Assembly: GCA_036429605.1 (NCBI GenBank)
Contig: JAVFKD010000002.1
Span: 1,550,001-1,614,000 of the forward strand
Direction of reading: 5' to 3'
DNA length: 64,000 bases
Source: Cladobotryum mycophilum
Taxonomy: Eukaryota > Ascomycota > Sordariomycetes > Hypocreales > Hypocreaceae
The translations under genes were made by a program, and so were the position numbers. The notes under the pieces are model-generated. The model was not told the origin of the DNA. It searched no databases and worked only from the letters and a program-made list of their open reading frames with translations. This document shows positions 1 through 12,356 of the stretch, one piece after another. Each line of letters starts with the position of its first letter. The stretch's first letter is position 1.

Positions 1-1748
1 AAAAGGGGGGCAAGAAAAGAGTCTTGCAGGAGTAGGAGAAGAATACTAGGTAATAAGTGTCAGCTCCTATGGATAAGTATTGACACAAGTACGGAGTAGA
101 TGAGTTAAGTCATGCCATCCATTGCTCCCGACCCGCCTGCAGTGCACTGCTGCTGGTGTCGATGCACTGCAGGTCGACTCAGTGTTCGGGACCTTGCGAA
201 AAGAGAACCTTGGAAAAGAAGAAAAAGTGTCTGTCCACATGCTTGGATTTGGATCCATGCATTTGTCACATCGTCTACTGATGCAACGCCCGCCGTTTTG
301 GAGGTGTGGCACGGCGGGGTTGGGGTCAAGCAGCCAGTAAAAAGGCACTGTCAGAGCGTTAAGCGCCTGCGTTCAGACCCGGGGCTTTGGGGGGCTTTTA
401 GGACCATTAGGGCACTTTCTTGGCAGTTGTGGCTTTAACCATCAAAGTGGCCGCTTCGAGAGGCCATTGGCCATGAACCTTGGAAGATGGACGAGCTGAG
501 GGTTGGTGATGCTGGCAATTGGCTCTGTTAAGCACTTTATGCAAGGTGACGGACGGCATGACCCGATCCTTCTCTCGTCCCGGTTGTTTACCACGACCAA
601 CAGCATTAATCGGCCTACAATATGGCCCGATGCCGTGATGATGATTTGACAGGGATAGGCAACTGAAGTGTCCTGTAGTTCTCGTCTTCTCTTCTCTTCG
701 CTTCGCTCAAAGGAGGTCGTATCGTTACCGAACAGCTGCTGCGATAGGAATTTGAGGCTTTGCTGGCGTTAAAAACTTTAAAATAGAGTATTAAGGTGCA
801 ACCCTCTCTCCCTCTCCGTTCTCTCGACTGGCTGGTTGGTCTGATTGATTGACGTCTCAAGTTCACGACTGGTCAAACCGCTCTCCGACACTGTGGCTGT
901 GTCGTCTCTACTAAATGGATGTGTTTTGCCCCGTAGATAGGTACAAGTACTTATGGATCCATCACCTCTACTCCGTACCTATATGCAGTACTGGATACAA
1001 AAGGTTATGGAACTGCCTATCTCAGCATCTCATCTTGCACAGTATTGCTCAAAAGGTATTCTTGGCAGGGCTCTTTATCTTGGCGCACATGATTCGATTA
1101 CCACCTTGGCTGCAGAGTTACATCTTCCTGATACCGTATCGGTAGCCAGGAGGTTCGACGCACTGTGCTTATCAGTAAGCTCATAGCGGACATACGCAGC
1201 ATACACAGCACAGCAACCCCCGCCTTATTACAGTGCCAATTGAACTTCCATCACCACAGACACCAAACGTCATGCTCTCAGCCATCACAAGCCGTTTAAT
1301 CTACTGGTCTTATGCGGAGAAGCTGTCTAGTTGCATTTCCAATTGTCATAAAAATCACAATACGCCCTCTCAAAGACCATGAACCGAGACAAACCTGTGG
1401 TAAAAAAGCCTTGTTTCCTCCCTTACATTTAGCCAGGTCCAATAAACAGTCGTGATGCATCGACTCCTCACGGAACGTGACCAACAAACCTAAGCAGATG
1501 CGTTTATCTTTCATCACGACGCGGGGTAGCTTCGAGCTACTGTTGAGCCGAAGCGGTCATGCTCTAGATAAAGGCAGGGTGCGGACCGATCGCCCGCATT
1601 CTAGATACTCTCTTCCTTAAACCGATTTTCAACTCTGAGTGTGAGCCTTTGTTTGACTTGGGACACCAATCTGTTTGATTCGAAGAACAGGCACATTGTG
1701 GCATATCCGTTTAAAACCCGTTGCTTGCTATCCTAACAAGGCGATATA
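1..1748. other. Intergenic region, no convincing gene
   Basis: I see no frame with recognisable protein content; the short open frames lack motifs and sensible splice structure. One copy of the dispersed 9-mer TACGGAGTA lies at 90-98 and one of its complement TACTCCGTA at 969-977. The last few hundred bases are presumably the promoter and leader of the formamidase gene. Confidence 0.6.
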
Positions 1749-3243
1749 ATGCCTGGCAAGATTCGCACTGCTCAATCCGTCTCTCTCGACATCCCGGCTT
1801 CTGAACAGCCAAATCTACACAACAGATGGCACCCTGACAGTATGACCTGCAACTACAATGTATGAAGCACCGAGCAGAATAGCAAGCTAACCATTCAATT
1901 CTCTTCTAGTTCCAACCATTGGCTCGGTTGAGCCTGGAGAGACTGTCAAGATCGAATGTCTTGACTGGACCGGTGGTCAAATCGGCAACAATGACAGCGC
2001 TGACGATGTCCGAGACGTAGACCTCACCAAGATTCATTACCTCACCGGCCCCTTTGAAATCAAGGGCGCCGAACCTGGTGATCTTCTCGTCGTCAATATT
2101 ACAGATGTTCAGCCATTCGATCATTCTCCATGGGGTTTCACTGGAGTTTTTGATCGCAACAATGGCGGTGGTTTTCTGCAGGAGCATTACCCGAGGGCTT
2201 CCAAGGCTATTTGGGATTTTGACGGCATCTACTGCACCAGTCGACATATCCCGGGGGTAAGATTTGCTGGTCTTATCCATCCTGGTATTCTGGGATGCGC
2301 GCCATCGGCTGAAGTTTTGGCTGAATGGAACCGTCGTGAGGGCGAGCTGATATCGGCATGCACACACACTCATCCAAACGAGGTCGTTGCGCAGCCGCCA
2401 AATGTGACAAACGCACACGCTGGGCAGGCCGATGGTGATTTAAAGGCAAAGATTGCACGTGAGGGGGCGAGAACCATCCCTGGTCGTCCCGAGCATGGCG
2501 GTAAGGCAAGGAAAGTAAAAATGAGAAGAAGATGGGCTGATTAGCCGTATAGGCAATGTGGATATCAACAATATCTCGAGGGGATCTAAAACCTATTTAC
2601 CCGTGCATGTGCCTGGAGCCAAGTTCTCGGTAGGCGACCTGCATTTTAGCCAGGGTGATGGAGAAATCAGCTTCTGCGGAGCAATTGAGATGGTATGTTA
2701 CATCCGGCTTGCTGAAAGTCAGTGGGGGGCAAGATCGATTAATGTGGCTATAGGCTGGTATCATCACCATCAAGTTTGACCTCATCAAGAATGGGATGAA
2801 ATCACGATCCATCAAGAGCCCCGTCTTCCGACCCGGCGATGTTGCTCCAAATTTTGGACCTGGTCGTTACTTGACATTTGAGGGCTTCTCCGTCGACGAG
2901 AATGGCAAGCAGCATTTCATGGACGCTACCATTGCCTATCGACAGGCATGCCTCCGCGCCATTGAATATTTGAAGCAGTTTGGTACGTGGATCCTATTTG
3001 CTGTATACTATTGCTTGTCTCTCTTGAAGCTAACCATTGTAACAATGCCTAGGCTATTCGGGGGAGCAACTCTATCTCCTTCTGTCGTGTGCTCCCGTCA
3101 AAGGCTCAATTGCTGGAATCGTAGATATTCCAAATGTGTGCACAACGCTTGGCATTCCCATGGACATTTTTGAATTTGACATCTCCATTGAGGCTGTTCC
3201 GATGAAGCGGGAGCTCGGTTCATGCCCAGTATCCAGCGTGTAA
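1749..3243 (+). CDS. fmdS: Formamidase (FmdA/AmdA family), five exons
   Basis: Predicted to hydrolyse formamide to formate and ammonia in the cytosol, a nitrogen-scavenging step. My model joins exons 1749-1839, 1910-2500, 2553-2692, 2754-2982 and 3053-3243, giving 413 residues, the usual length for fungal formamidases. All four introns are GT-AG and restore one continuous family-like frame across every junction. Recognisable segments are the N-terminal HNRWHPDIPT stretch, the GPFEIKGAEPGDLLVV strand, the RHIPGVRFAGLIHPGILG loop, the HVPGAKFSVGDLHFSQGDGE segment followed by CGAIEMAG, and the C-terminal YSGEQLYLLLSCAPVKG and GIVDIPNVCTTLGIP blocks. The start is the first ATG of exon 1, which begins MPGKIRTAQSVSLD as in relatives. 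It is the first gene in the window and has its own promoter. In Aspergillus the homologue is under nitrogen control; I did not identify GATA sites specifically. Family assignment is firm; gene symbol is by analogy with Aspergillus nidulans. Confidence 0.9.
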
Positions 3244-4280
3244 GTGACCAGAAATCATTCAGAGAGGGGGTATTGTTCGCTCCGCCTATGTCTCGGGTGC
3301 TTTTTCTCATAGCAGATCATAATTGACCAATTTCCTCGGCCCTTGCTTCCATGAAACCAGCTGAGGATCAGGCTTGGACATTGTGGTAGACCTCACACAA
3401 CTGGGGTTTGTTGATAGCTACCCCGCCGTTGACGCATCCTTGTCGTCGCTTGAAGCTTCATTGGTGTATAATTTGCCATCCGCGGAACCATGAACCGAGT
3501 ATTCTGGAACGTATCTTGCGTATGCATGAACTTTTCTCCCCTACTCGCGTTTGCAAATCCACGTGTGGTGCCTCACGGTAGAGCTTTACGTTATGATTCC
3601 GACGGTCTTCTGCTGTTCAACCTTGTCTGCGCCCTTGGGTAATAAACGGGCACCCTAAGAAGCATCCCCCGTGGCTTTCGTGAGCAGCCAAAGATTCTCA
3701 ATCTAGTTAGTTTATTGAGAGTCTACAAAAACGCTATTGTTATTTATACATTCCCTGAAGTGCAGTGCAGTGCAGTGTAGCTTAGATACTCCTCACGACA
3801 CGGGAGCATTTTCTTGACACACGTATTCCTTTGCTTGAACTTGCGGGGGAGCATCACCATATTCACAAGAGCTAAAACCCCACGGCCGGTCATGGATGCC
3901 CCAGAAACGGCAAGGCGGGACGCCTTCCAGCTTGAACTTTGAAATTGCCGAATGCAGGCACCTGGTAAATATCCGCCAATCATCCCCCCAGACTTGTAAT
4001 TGTCCGCCAATAGCAAGCTTCCCCCTTTGATTGGGGTGAGCTATGAGAGAGATGGGCGATGATTCAAAGATCTGGGGTATGGATCTGACTGACATGAATC
4101 AAAGACAACGCGCGGGTCTAATTAATAAAGCGAAAAAAAAGGTAAGCAGCCATATTACTATTAAGAATTTATTAAAATAAAAATCAAATCCTCCCGGCTA
4201 TCGAATTTCCTCTCGATGCTCATCTCCCTTTTATCGTTAGGGTCAGCTATACCTGTCTTGACAAAGGAGACTCCGCCAAA
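3244..4280. other. Intergenic region between formamidase and PL8 lyase
   Basis: No supported gene. It should contain the formamidase 3' end and the lyase promoter. Just before the lyase ATG the sequence becomes AT-rich (about 4130-4190). A short pentanucleotide run lies at 3760-3779. Confidence 0.6.
3760..3779. repeat. GTGCA pentanucleotide repeat
   Basis: Three perfect GTGCA units followed by GTGTA, a short simple-sequence tract in intergenic DNA. Confidence 0.8.
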
Positions 4281-7150
4281 ATGAAACCCAACATGTTTGG
4301 CAGCCGGATCGCCTCCGCGGTCGTCGCTGTCGGGTTTGCCGCGACCGTTGCCGTCTCACAGGGGACGCAGGATGATAATCTCGCGCTCATCACGAAGCGA
4401 AGGACGGTCGACGTTGCGCAGTATCCCGATCCTGCGTGGTTCCCCAAGATTCCTGGCTGGCTGGCGTCGCAAAAGGATGATGGCACTTGGAGCGATGTCG
4501 ATTATGCGTCTGGGTGTCCTGCTCGTAAGTGAAGAAGAAGAAGAAAAAACCACCATGCCTGACGCGCTTGTGAATATGAGATCTGCGATAGTGATGACAC
4601 ACACACCAATGGCGAGAAGCCGAGATGTCGCGGCTGTCGGAGCAGCGAATGGTAGATTGATACTAACTCGACATTGGCAGAACGCGCCAATTGGCCTATT
4701 CAGGAGCATTGGAACCGATTGATCTCGTTTGGCGCAGCCTGGAGTGGAGCAAACCCGATTGCAGCGGCAAACTGGACCAATGATGCCAAGCTCTTTGAGG
4801 CCATCTCCAAGGGTCTGGACTACTGGTTCAAGAACGACTATACCGAGCCGGATTGCTTTGGCAACGGTGGTGTCGCGTAAGTTTTCACTGCATTTACGAA
4901 AAGCTGCAACATAATGTTGACGCTTTCTCCAGCGGCTCCAAGTGCCCATGTGGAACCCCAGGTCTATGGAATACAGTAAGTTCAGTTCCCCTCCCCTACT
5001 CAGTTTGGATTGTTGGCTGACCCTGGCAGAACTGGTATGGTCAAGGCATCTTGCTCCCCCAACTAGTTTCCCAAGCCTGCCTCCTTGTCAAGGATGGCAA
5101 CTTGACTGAGAGCCAGCGAGCTGGTTGCGAGCGTATCCCCAGACGCGCCTATGACCTCAGGGATCAGCCGTTTGGTACCGGAGGCTACATGACTGGATCC
5201 AATGTATGTTTCCGTGGACTTCTTGGTGATGCATCGGCATGCTTGGCAGTTGATCCATCGGATGGGCAAGCTAACATTGGATAGATGGTTCTTGTGATGC
5301 AAAACTCCATTAGCTTGGCTCTTTTCATTGACAACAGCACGATCCTCGCAGATGGCTTTAACCGAGCCATGGCAGTCATGACTGTGAGTGCTTAGATATG
5401 AACCTAAAGAAGAAGAAGTAAACTGACTTGTTTTAGTTCTCGGACGACGCCAAGGAAGATGGCATCCACCGCGACGGCACCTTTTTGCAGCACAAGGGAA
5501 TCTTGTACAATGGCAACTACGGAAAGGATCTGGTAAGGAAACCCTTGCTCCTATTCTATTTGTTTTGCATTCTAACACCGATCAGTTGAACGCTTTCATC
5601 CAACTTGAAGGAGAAGCGATTGGCACACCCTTTGCTGCCAATGACACGACCCGCGATGCCATGTCTACCCTCATCAGAGGCGATGAATGGATGATTTACA
5701 CGGACGCGGAGAACAAAGTTGAACACTGGGACTTTGTGAGTTTCATTCTGACTACTTGGCCCATATCTATTACTAACCAATCCTATAGAATACCATTGGC
5801 CGCTTTGTCGCGTTCCCTACTGTCGATTTGCAGGCCAACGCAGACATCAACTTCAACGTCTCGAAGCTGGCGACTGCGGTCAATGACTTCAAGGGCTCCT
5901 ATAACCTATCAGATACCATTCGTCGCCTCAAGTCAAACGGTACCGAGAAGCTCACTGGCAACAAGGGTTTCTGGGCCAGCGATTACATGGTCCATCGCCG
6001 AAACGACTACATCCTCACCAACAAGCTGCTGTCCGTGAGATCGACCAATTCCGAATGGGCCAACTCTGCCAACCCCTACGGCTACCATATGGGTCAAGGC
6101 ACGCTATACTCTTACGTTGAGGGTAATGAGTACAAGGATATTATGAATGCGTGGGACTGGAATCTAGTTCCTGGAACGACTGTGCTTCTGAACAAGCCAG
6201 AGCTAGAATACAAGACGGTGAACAATAGTGGCAAGAATGACTTTGTCGGTGTTGTCAGCGATGGCAAGTTTGGCGCATCTGTGGAGGACTGCATTGACCC
6301 TCTGGATGGGAACATTGCCTACCGCAAGTCGTGGTTCTTTGTGGATGAAGGTGTCATCGTCACGACCACCGACGTCAAGACCAAGGACGCTGGAAACTCC
6401 TCCGTCGTCACTGTTTTGGATAACCGTGCTGCCGTCACGGACAAGGTCTTTGCGAATGGCAAGATTGCCCAGTCCAGCGAGACGAGCTTCGGATCGGATA
6501 CTCTATACTATGGCGGCAACGGATACTTGGCCTATGACACTCCGTTTGAACTCACCCTTGGTCTGGGTAAGCGCACTGGTAACTGGTCCGAGATTTCGAC
6601 ATCCACCTTGGGTGTGAAGACGGTCGACATCTTCTCGGCCTATACCAAGATCCCACACGACAAGTTTACGTACGCCTTCTTCCCAGCGACGACGCAGAAG
6701 AAGCTAAATGAAGAACTGGAGAGCCCCACCTGGAAGCCCATCGTCGAGAGTGGCATCACCGGTATTTACGGCCCCAACAGAGTCAGTCTTGCCTTTTGGC
6801 CCGGCGGCGACAAGTCCATCAAGCTCAACCTGGACAAGCTCGGCTGGGCCAAGTCCGGATACCTGACTTTCACGTCTGAACAGCCTGCGATTTACCTCCT
6901 CCAGGCCAAGTGCAAGAGCAGCAAGAGTCTGCGCTTGTCCATCACGCTCGCGGAGCCCACGCAGAAGCTGGTCACTGCCTCCTTTTCTCTCAAGTTTGAC
7001 GGCGCGCAGGCCAGGGAGATCAAGGAGAAGCGGGATGCGGGATTCACGGCCGCTGCGGACGGAGGAGTTGGATTTGGTGTCAAGTTGCCGAGCGGAGGCC
7101 TTGCAGGCTCGTCGGTTGCGCGGGAGCTGTTCTTAGAGCTGGGTCAGTGA
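4281..7150 (+). CDS. Secreted polysaccharide lyase family 8 protein, eight exons
   Basis: Predicted extracellular lyase that cleaves uronic-acid-containing polysaccharides by beta-elimination (PL8: hyaluronate, chondroitin AC, xanthan lyases). Exons 4281-4524, 4681-4876, 4933-4975, 5030-5203, 5285-5383, 5437-5532, 5586-5735 and 5789-7150 give 787 residues, normal for the family. A signal peptide covers about residues 1-28 (hydrophobic SAVVAVGFAATVAV). The helical toroid domain carries the catalytic signature DGTFLQHKGILYNGNYG with His271 and Tyr280, nine residues apart as in known PL8 enzymes, and a candidate catalytic Asn at 219. The central beta domain starts near residue 335 and contains the RR pair at 404-405, NPYGYHMGQG, the conserved Glu445 region and AWDWNLVPGTTV. 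All introns are GT-AG, and the first has a perfect TACTAAC branch point near 4661. Substrate cannot be read from sequence: fungal PL8 enzymes are poorly characterised, and glucuronan-like or xanthan-like polymers are as plausible as animal glycosaminoglycans. Confidence 0.9.
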
Positions 7151-7175
7151 ACACAAAACGAAGGGAAGGACATGG

Positions 7176-7195
7176 GATGCGATGCGATGCGATGC
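7176..7195. repeat. GATGC pentanucleotide repeat
   Basis: Four perfect tandem GATGC units just downstream of the lyase stop codon, probably within its 3' untranslated region. Confidence 0.8.
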
Positions 7196-10068
7196 TCCAT
7201 TGTATTTGTGCTGTAAATTAGTCTTTTTTTTTTTGAAACAAATAAAAGAGGGCAAATGGAATCATGAGAATAGTGCTTCAGGAGTCACGGCTCGCACAAA
7301 GTGACTACTCCCATTCTTGATTATTATTTCGACGTTGCAAATGCATAATTTGACCGAGTTTCAGGGTCAAGACGGAAAGGAAACCCTGCAGCTTTCGGCA
7401 CTGATGCTGCCATGGAAGAGCCATGTTGCACTGAGGGCCTAAATAGGAAAACGATGGTTTAAAGTCTTTGGAAATGAGAAAAAAGAAAAAGAAAAAAGAA
7501 AAGAGTTGAAGGGGGAGCTTCGAATTAGTGTTTCAACAATCGAGATGAAGAAGCGGGAAGGGCTTCCTCGGTCTAACTCGGTGGGCAAATATTTTTTTTT
7601 ATGTCAGATTCGATAACGTTTGCGTGCTTGATAGTGATTATGGCGAAATTGTGTCCGTGAGCGATGGCCCTGAACAAACGTGGACGATAGCCCGAACCGT
7701 TATAACTCCTGGATATACACTACGTTGGGGACGAAGGGCTTGTTTTGCCGTCGCATCTTGGGGGGCCAGAGCTGTCCGGTCCGATATACCTTTAGGGCTC
7801 CAAGTTCCTTTTTCTTCACGATCATTGTGGAAACGTTGTGGTATCGATCATGCCGAGATACTTTCACCTGTTTTTACCAGACTTGGGCATCCGGCCTAGC
7901 ATGGATACTCACGCCCTTGCGCGTTTTTCACGGTCTGCCTGTCTGTCTCAGACACATCTAACAAATGGGTATTTCGGCAGCAAAAACATTTCGTTATGGC
8001 TAGGGAAAAGCTATGACGACCTATTTTGTCTCTGCTCCGCACGATCCTCTCCTCCCCCTCCCTCTCCTCCCCTTCTCCAATCAGAGGAGTGATTATCCGA
8101 CCCGCTGAGGGTATTGGCAGTGGTTCGCGTTCCGCTGGAATAGCTGCGGTGGAGGCTCTCCATTTTCCCGGTGAAGAACGCTGATCACTAAATTGTGCAT
8201 GTATGCCGAGACTGGGACCGATAGAGGGTGCAGGCTTGTATGTACGGATATGAATTCACCTACTTGTACATATGTATGCATTTGCACCCATTCGAGCAAA
8301 GGTTCCTGAATCAGTGGTGGAACACACGCATCAGAACTTCAGACACGCATGGGTTCGAAAAGCATGGAGCCTGAGACCGAGACCTCCCCCATGTCTAGCA
8401 CCGGGAACTGTTCTCCGGCCCTGGTCTGGTCTGGCTTGCTGGGTGGTCCCCTTCAGCAGCGCGTGGCAGCCACACCAGATAAATAAATCCTGCAAACCTG
8501 GACGTGCTGATGAGCCGTTTCTGTGTTTGCCAATTGAGCGTTTCGTTGTTGCCTTGTCAGCCCTGAAACGGGAATTCCGTACAGGGTTTAGGTCGCTGCC
8601 TTGGCCTCGGTGACGTGATGGCATCCATGCCCTGGAATTAAGCCATCATCAGATGAGGTTGTGTTGGTAGTTTTTCGTTTCTTGTGCAAATCAATCCAAA
8701 GATTTTTGACTTTCAAGGATCGGCAGCTCTGCATGAATGAGGGACCGACGGTGTAGGCTAGCCTTCTATTGTCCAGCCATCTCTTCCCCTGGAGGGGATC
8801 TTCTCTCTATCCATGCCCACATGTGACGGCGGACGCAACGCATCAGAGGCAATGGTATCCATTTGCCAAGCCAGTTCCATGTCACAGCGGCGGAGGGAGC
8901 ATGGCATAAACATGGGATAAATGCTACGCTCTCTGTAACGGGATATTGAGACGGAGGGACAAAAACATGCAGCAAAATGTACCACCAGATTTATCATCTG
9001 ATATACGATGATGATATAAGCAGTTGCAGAGAAGCAAATGAGAACAGGAGGAGAAGAAGAAAAAATGGATTCCCCATATGGTGGAGACGATGCCGCCCGT
9101 CCAACGCCCTGAGCATTCCCTTGTGATTGTATGTACAAATAGATGTATCTTATTTATTCCTTGTACTCCGTACTGTATGCAGCACGCAGGGCGGGTTCGC
9201 CGACGCATCATGATTCCATTCCCTCCATCCTACTTGTTCTCGTTCTTCTGTTTCGTTTTAGTCGCACACCCTCTCAAGCCACCGACCATCCTACCGAGGC
9301 GACTACCCGATCGATTACCACTCCTTGGCCTTCCATGGATGTGCAAGTGGTATTAGACTTGGCACACAAGAAAGCACAGGGCTCCTAACAAAATCCCATA
9401 GGAACAGCCATAGTACCATCATAAGCAATTCCCATCCCCTCCCCCAAATCCCCCACACACGCGGACGGGCTTAGAGCGGGCCTTGCGAAGGCGGCGGATT
9501 CAGCCATTGCCTTGATTCGTGCTAAAGCCTATCACGCAGAGTAATGAGATATTGCGCCATCGCATGTCAGAAGAACGCCCGCCGTACACTAATAAAGATG
9601 TGGCCGAGGGGGGGACGCCTTGGGAGCTCTCTCATTCGACGACGGGTTTCCTGGGCTTTGCAAAAGAGAGGGCTACGACTCGAAAGGGAAAAAAAAAGCT
9701 TTCCAGATATGGGGAAATCAGCTTGTCTTGGAAGTAGTTTCGTGGTGTGTCTTTATTATTCGTTTCGTTTTTATGCTCTCTTGCATCCATCCCATGTAAC
9801 GACACATTATATGGATACGGGCCAGCCAAGGTAAGGGTGAGCCTAGTTGTGCAACCTTGACCTTGTAGGTGCAGGAGAAGGAACGGGTCTAAATAATACT
9901 CGTTCATCTTTTTTATTTTATTTTTTATTTTTATTTTGTTTTAAGCTTCCCAGCCTTGGTCTGTATAAATACAAATAACATTATTCATTCCTTGTTTTTT
10001 CCCAAGGACCTTGGATCATTTCGCCGGGAGGTTTCTTACCCTTCAAAAGAACATTTGGTAGCTTGGGG

Positions 10069-10088
10069 TATATATATATATATATATA
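10069..10088 (+). promoter_or_regulatory. (TA)10 tract, likely TATA region of MFS gene
   Basis: Ten perfect TA dinucleotides end about 50 bases upstream of the transporter ATG. Position and composition suit a core promoter, but a plain microsatellite is equally possible. Length variation here could alter expression. Confidence 0.45.
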
Positions 10089-10140
10089 CATACTATTATA
10101 CTACAGACAGGTCTACGTCTACATCCCCTCCTGCGGCATC

Positions 10141-11885
10141 ATGGGCACTCACGACGATGACAAGGCGATACCGAATCGCGATCCGGCCGACCTCCAGAGT
10201 CTTGACATTAGCGACGATGAAGGTGCCATTATGCCCAAGGGTTCAATTGACCCCGTGTACGAGGCGAAGGCCAAGGTTTTGAATCGCGCAGTATGTTTGC
10301 TCCCCCAATCTTCCCCTTCCGACCGAGAGGGAAACTCCAATACCACTTTCTTCCGCTTCCCCATTATGCGGACATCAAATGTAGCTAGGTAGCTAACTTG
10401 ACAAAACCCAATCATCAGATTCAAGATATCGGCATGGGATGGTACCAATGGCAGCTCTTCATCGTCGTCGGCTTCGGCTGGGCGAGCGACAACCTCTGGC
10501 CCATCGTCACCTCCCTCATCTTCACAGCCGTCAAGAACGAGTTCAACCCCCACCGGGCGCCCCTCCTGACCCTCGCGCAAAACATTGGGCTCCTCGCCGG
10601 CGCCGTCTTCTGGGGCTTCGGGTGCGACATCTTCGGCCGAAAGATTGCTTTTAATATGACTCTGGGCCTGACGGCCGTCTGGGGCATGGTCGCCGCGGGA
10701 TCTCCCAACTTCGCCGCCATTGGCGTTTTCGATGCGCTCTGGTCGTTTGGTGTTGGTGGAAACTTGCCTGTTGATTCGGCCATTTTCCTCGAGTTCCTCC
10801 CCGCGTCGCACCAGTACCTCCTCACCATCTTGTCCCTAGACTGGTCCATCGCCCAGGTCATCGCCAACTTGGTGGCGTGGCCGCTGCTGGGCAATTACAC
10901 CTGCCCGGAGAAGCAGAAGCCCTGCCTTCGCAAGGACAACATGGGCTGGCGGTACTTTGTCATTGCCATGGGCGGCCTGACCCTGCTCATGTTCCTCTCT
11001 CGATTCCTTCTGTTCAAGCTCTACGAATCGCCAAAGTACCTCATGGGCAAGGGCAGAGATGAAGAGGCGGTCCGGGTTGTACACGAAGTGGCCAGGCGCA
11101 ACGGCAAGACGGTGAATCTGACGGTCGAGGACCTTAGGGCCTGCGAGCCAGAGGGTTACGTCGCGCAGACCGATGCTGCTGCCGCGGTCAAGCGAGGCCT
11201 GGAGGAGTTGGACACTAAACAAGTCAAGGCTCTCTTTGCGACGTTCCGTCTTGGTTTGAGCACCGGACTCATCATGGCGATTTGGGGACTCATCGGATTG
11301 GCTTATCCGCTCTACAACGCTTTTTTGCCTTTTATCCAGGCCACCAAGGGCGCTCAGTTCGGTGACGGAAGCACATACCTCACGTATCGCAACAGCTTGA
11401 TTGTATCTTCCCTCGGTGTCCCTGGAGCTTTGATTGGTGGTTATCTCGTGGAGCTGCCCAACTTTGGCCGAAAAGGAACCCTGTCCCTCTTCACAGCCCT
11501 GACTGGTGTCTTTTTGTACTGTTCGACCACTGCCCTGAATAGCGAGGCGCTTCTTGGTTGGAATTGCGCCTTCAACTTCTGCAGCAACATCATGTATGCT
11601 GTGCTCTACGGTTACACTCCTGAGGTCTTCCCGACTCCCCAGCGAGGCACTGGAAATGCGCTTGCGGCTACCAGTAACCGTATTTTTGGTATCATGGCTG
11701 TAAGTGCCCACTTCTCGCGTTTGCTTCTCTCGAAATAGTTTACTAACACTTTGTAGCCTATTATTGCCATGTTTGCCAACCTCGAGACTTCGGCTCCCGT
11801 GTACACAAGCGGTGCGCTCTTCCTTGCCTCGGGCATTCTCGTTCTCCTCCTTCCATTCGAATCGAGAGGAAAGGCGGCTCTATAA
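10141..11885 (+). CDS. Major facilitator superfamily transporter (SV2/sugar-transporter-like)
   Basis: Integral plasma-membrane transporter of 519 residues from exons 10141-10290, 10419-11699 and 11757-11885; both introns are GT-AG and keep frame. The N-terminal 50 residues are acidic and cytosolic-looking, followed by roughly a dozen hydrophobic segments. MFS loop motifs are visible: CDIFGRKIAF between helices 2 and 3 and the matching NFGRKGTLSLF in the second half. LYESPKYLMGKGRDEEAV at the start of the central loop and YTPEVFPTPQRGTGNALAA with SNRIFGIMAPIIAMF near the C-terminus are typical of SV2/SVOP and metabolite:proton symporter-like MFS proteins. Substrate is not deducible; small organic solutes such as sugars, organic acids or aromatic compounds are candidates. 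The first ATG gives an acidic N-terminus with no conflicting upstream start. No metabolic gene partner is adjacent. Confidence 0.9.
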
Positions 11886-12356
11886 TTGTTAAAAGAAGTT
11901 TGGGATGTTTGAATAGGCTGGTTCGTAATGGTGGAACGGTGATACCCTGGATAAAATATGGGAGGCGAGTTTGTTTGCTACGAAGTTCTCTGTCAAAAAA
12001 CATGAGAATATGAATACATTTTATTACTTTTCTAAGCGAGGTGTCTGAGGCATTATGTTTAGAGATTAATAAGAGCTTGCCAATATTGCTCTAGAATTTT
12101 CAGGTCATGGCTCCAAGGTATGAAGTTGATGCGCGCTTCGCTCATTAAATATCGACAATATTAGACCTCGCTTTGCAGATGTAATATTTCCAAGCTATTC
12201 ACTGCCATTTATGTTACGCGACTACTTACCTCTACGGCAAACCTCCACACTACCTAGATAACTACATGCCTGACTTCTTTATGGCACAGTAGTAAAGGAA
12301 AGTATCAGTTTGATAATCACCGTAGACTAGATCATTCTTGAATGGTTCTGTATATA
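11886..12356. other. Intergenic region between convergent MFS and BTB genes
   Basis: Shared 3' flank of two convergent genes, AT-rich and without a gene. Contains the first copy (11941-12036) of a diverged direct repeat described separately. Confidence 0.6.
11941..12036 (+). repeat. Diverged direct repeat, copy A
   Basis: This segment, from GATACCCTGG to CTTTTCTAAG, matches 13565-13657 in the same orientation. Both share GATACCC-GGA, ATATRGGAGGC, TTTGTTT and the exact 20-mer GAGAATATGAATACATTTTA except for its last base position. The two copies bracket the reverse-strand BTB gene. Confidence 0.7.

Larger units (their letters stand above)
7151..10140. other. Intergenic region between PL8 lyase and MFS transporter
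   Basis: About 3 kb without a credible gene; short frames have no recognisable domain or start context. It holds a GATGC tandem at 7176-7195, a polypyrimidine tract around 8040-8080, a TACTCCGTA 9-mer at 9164-9172 and AT-rich DNA from about 9905 leading into the transporter promoter. Confidence 0.55.

Noticed and set aside
112..438. 108-codon forward frame at the window start
   Set aside because: No domain and overlapping frames on both strands are equally open; composition looks like chance.
8272..8624. Overlapping frames of about 100 codons on both strands
   Set aside because: Mutually exclusive, no motif, no splice support, no promoter pattern.
10149..10811. 220-codon reverse-strand frame
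   Set aside because: Antisense shadow of the MFS transporter; highly charged composition typical of antisense reading of membrane helices.
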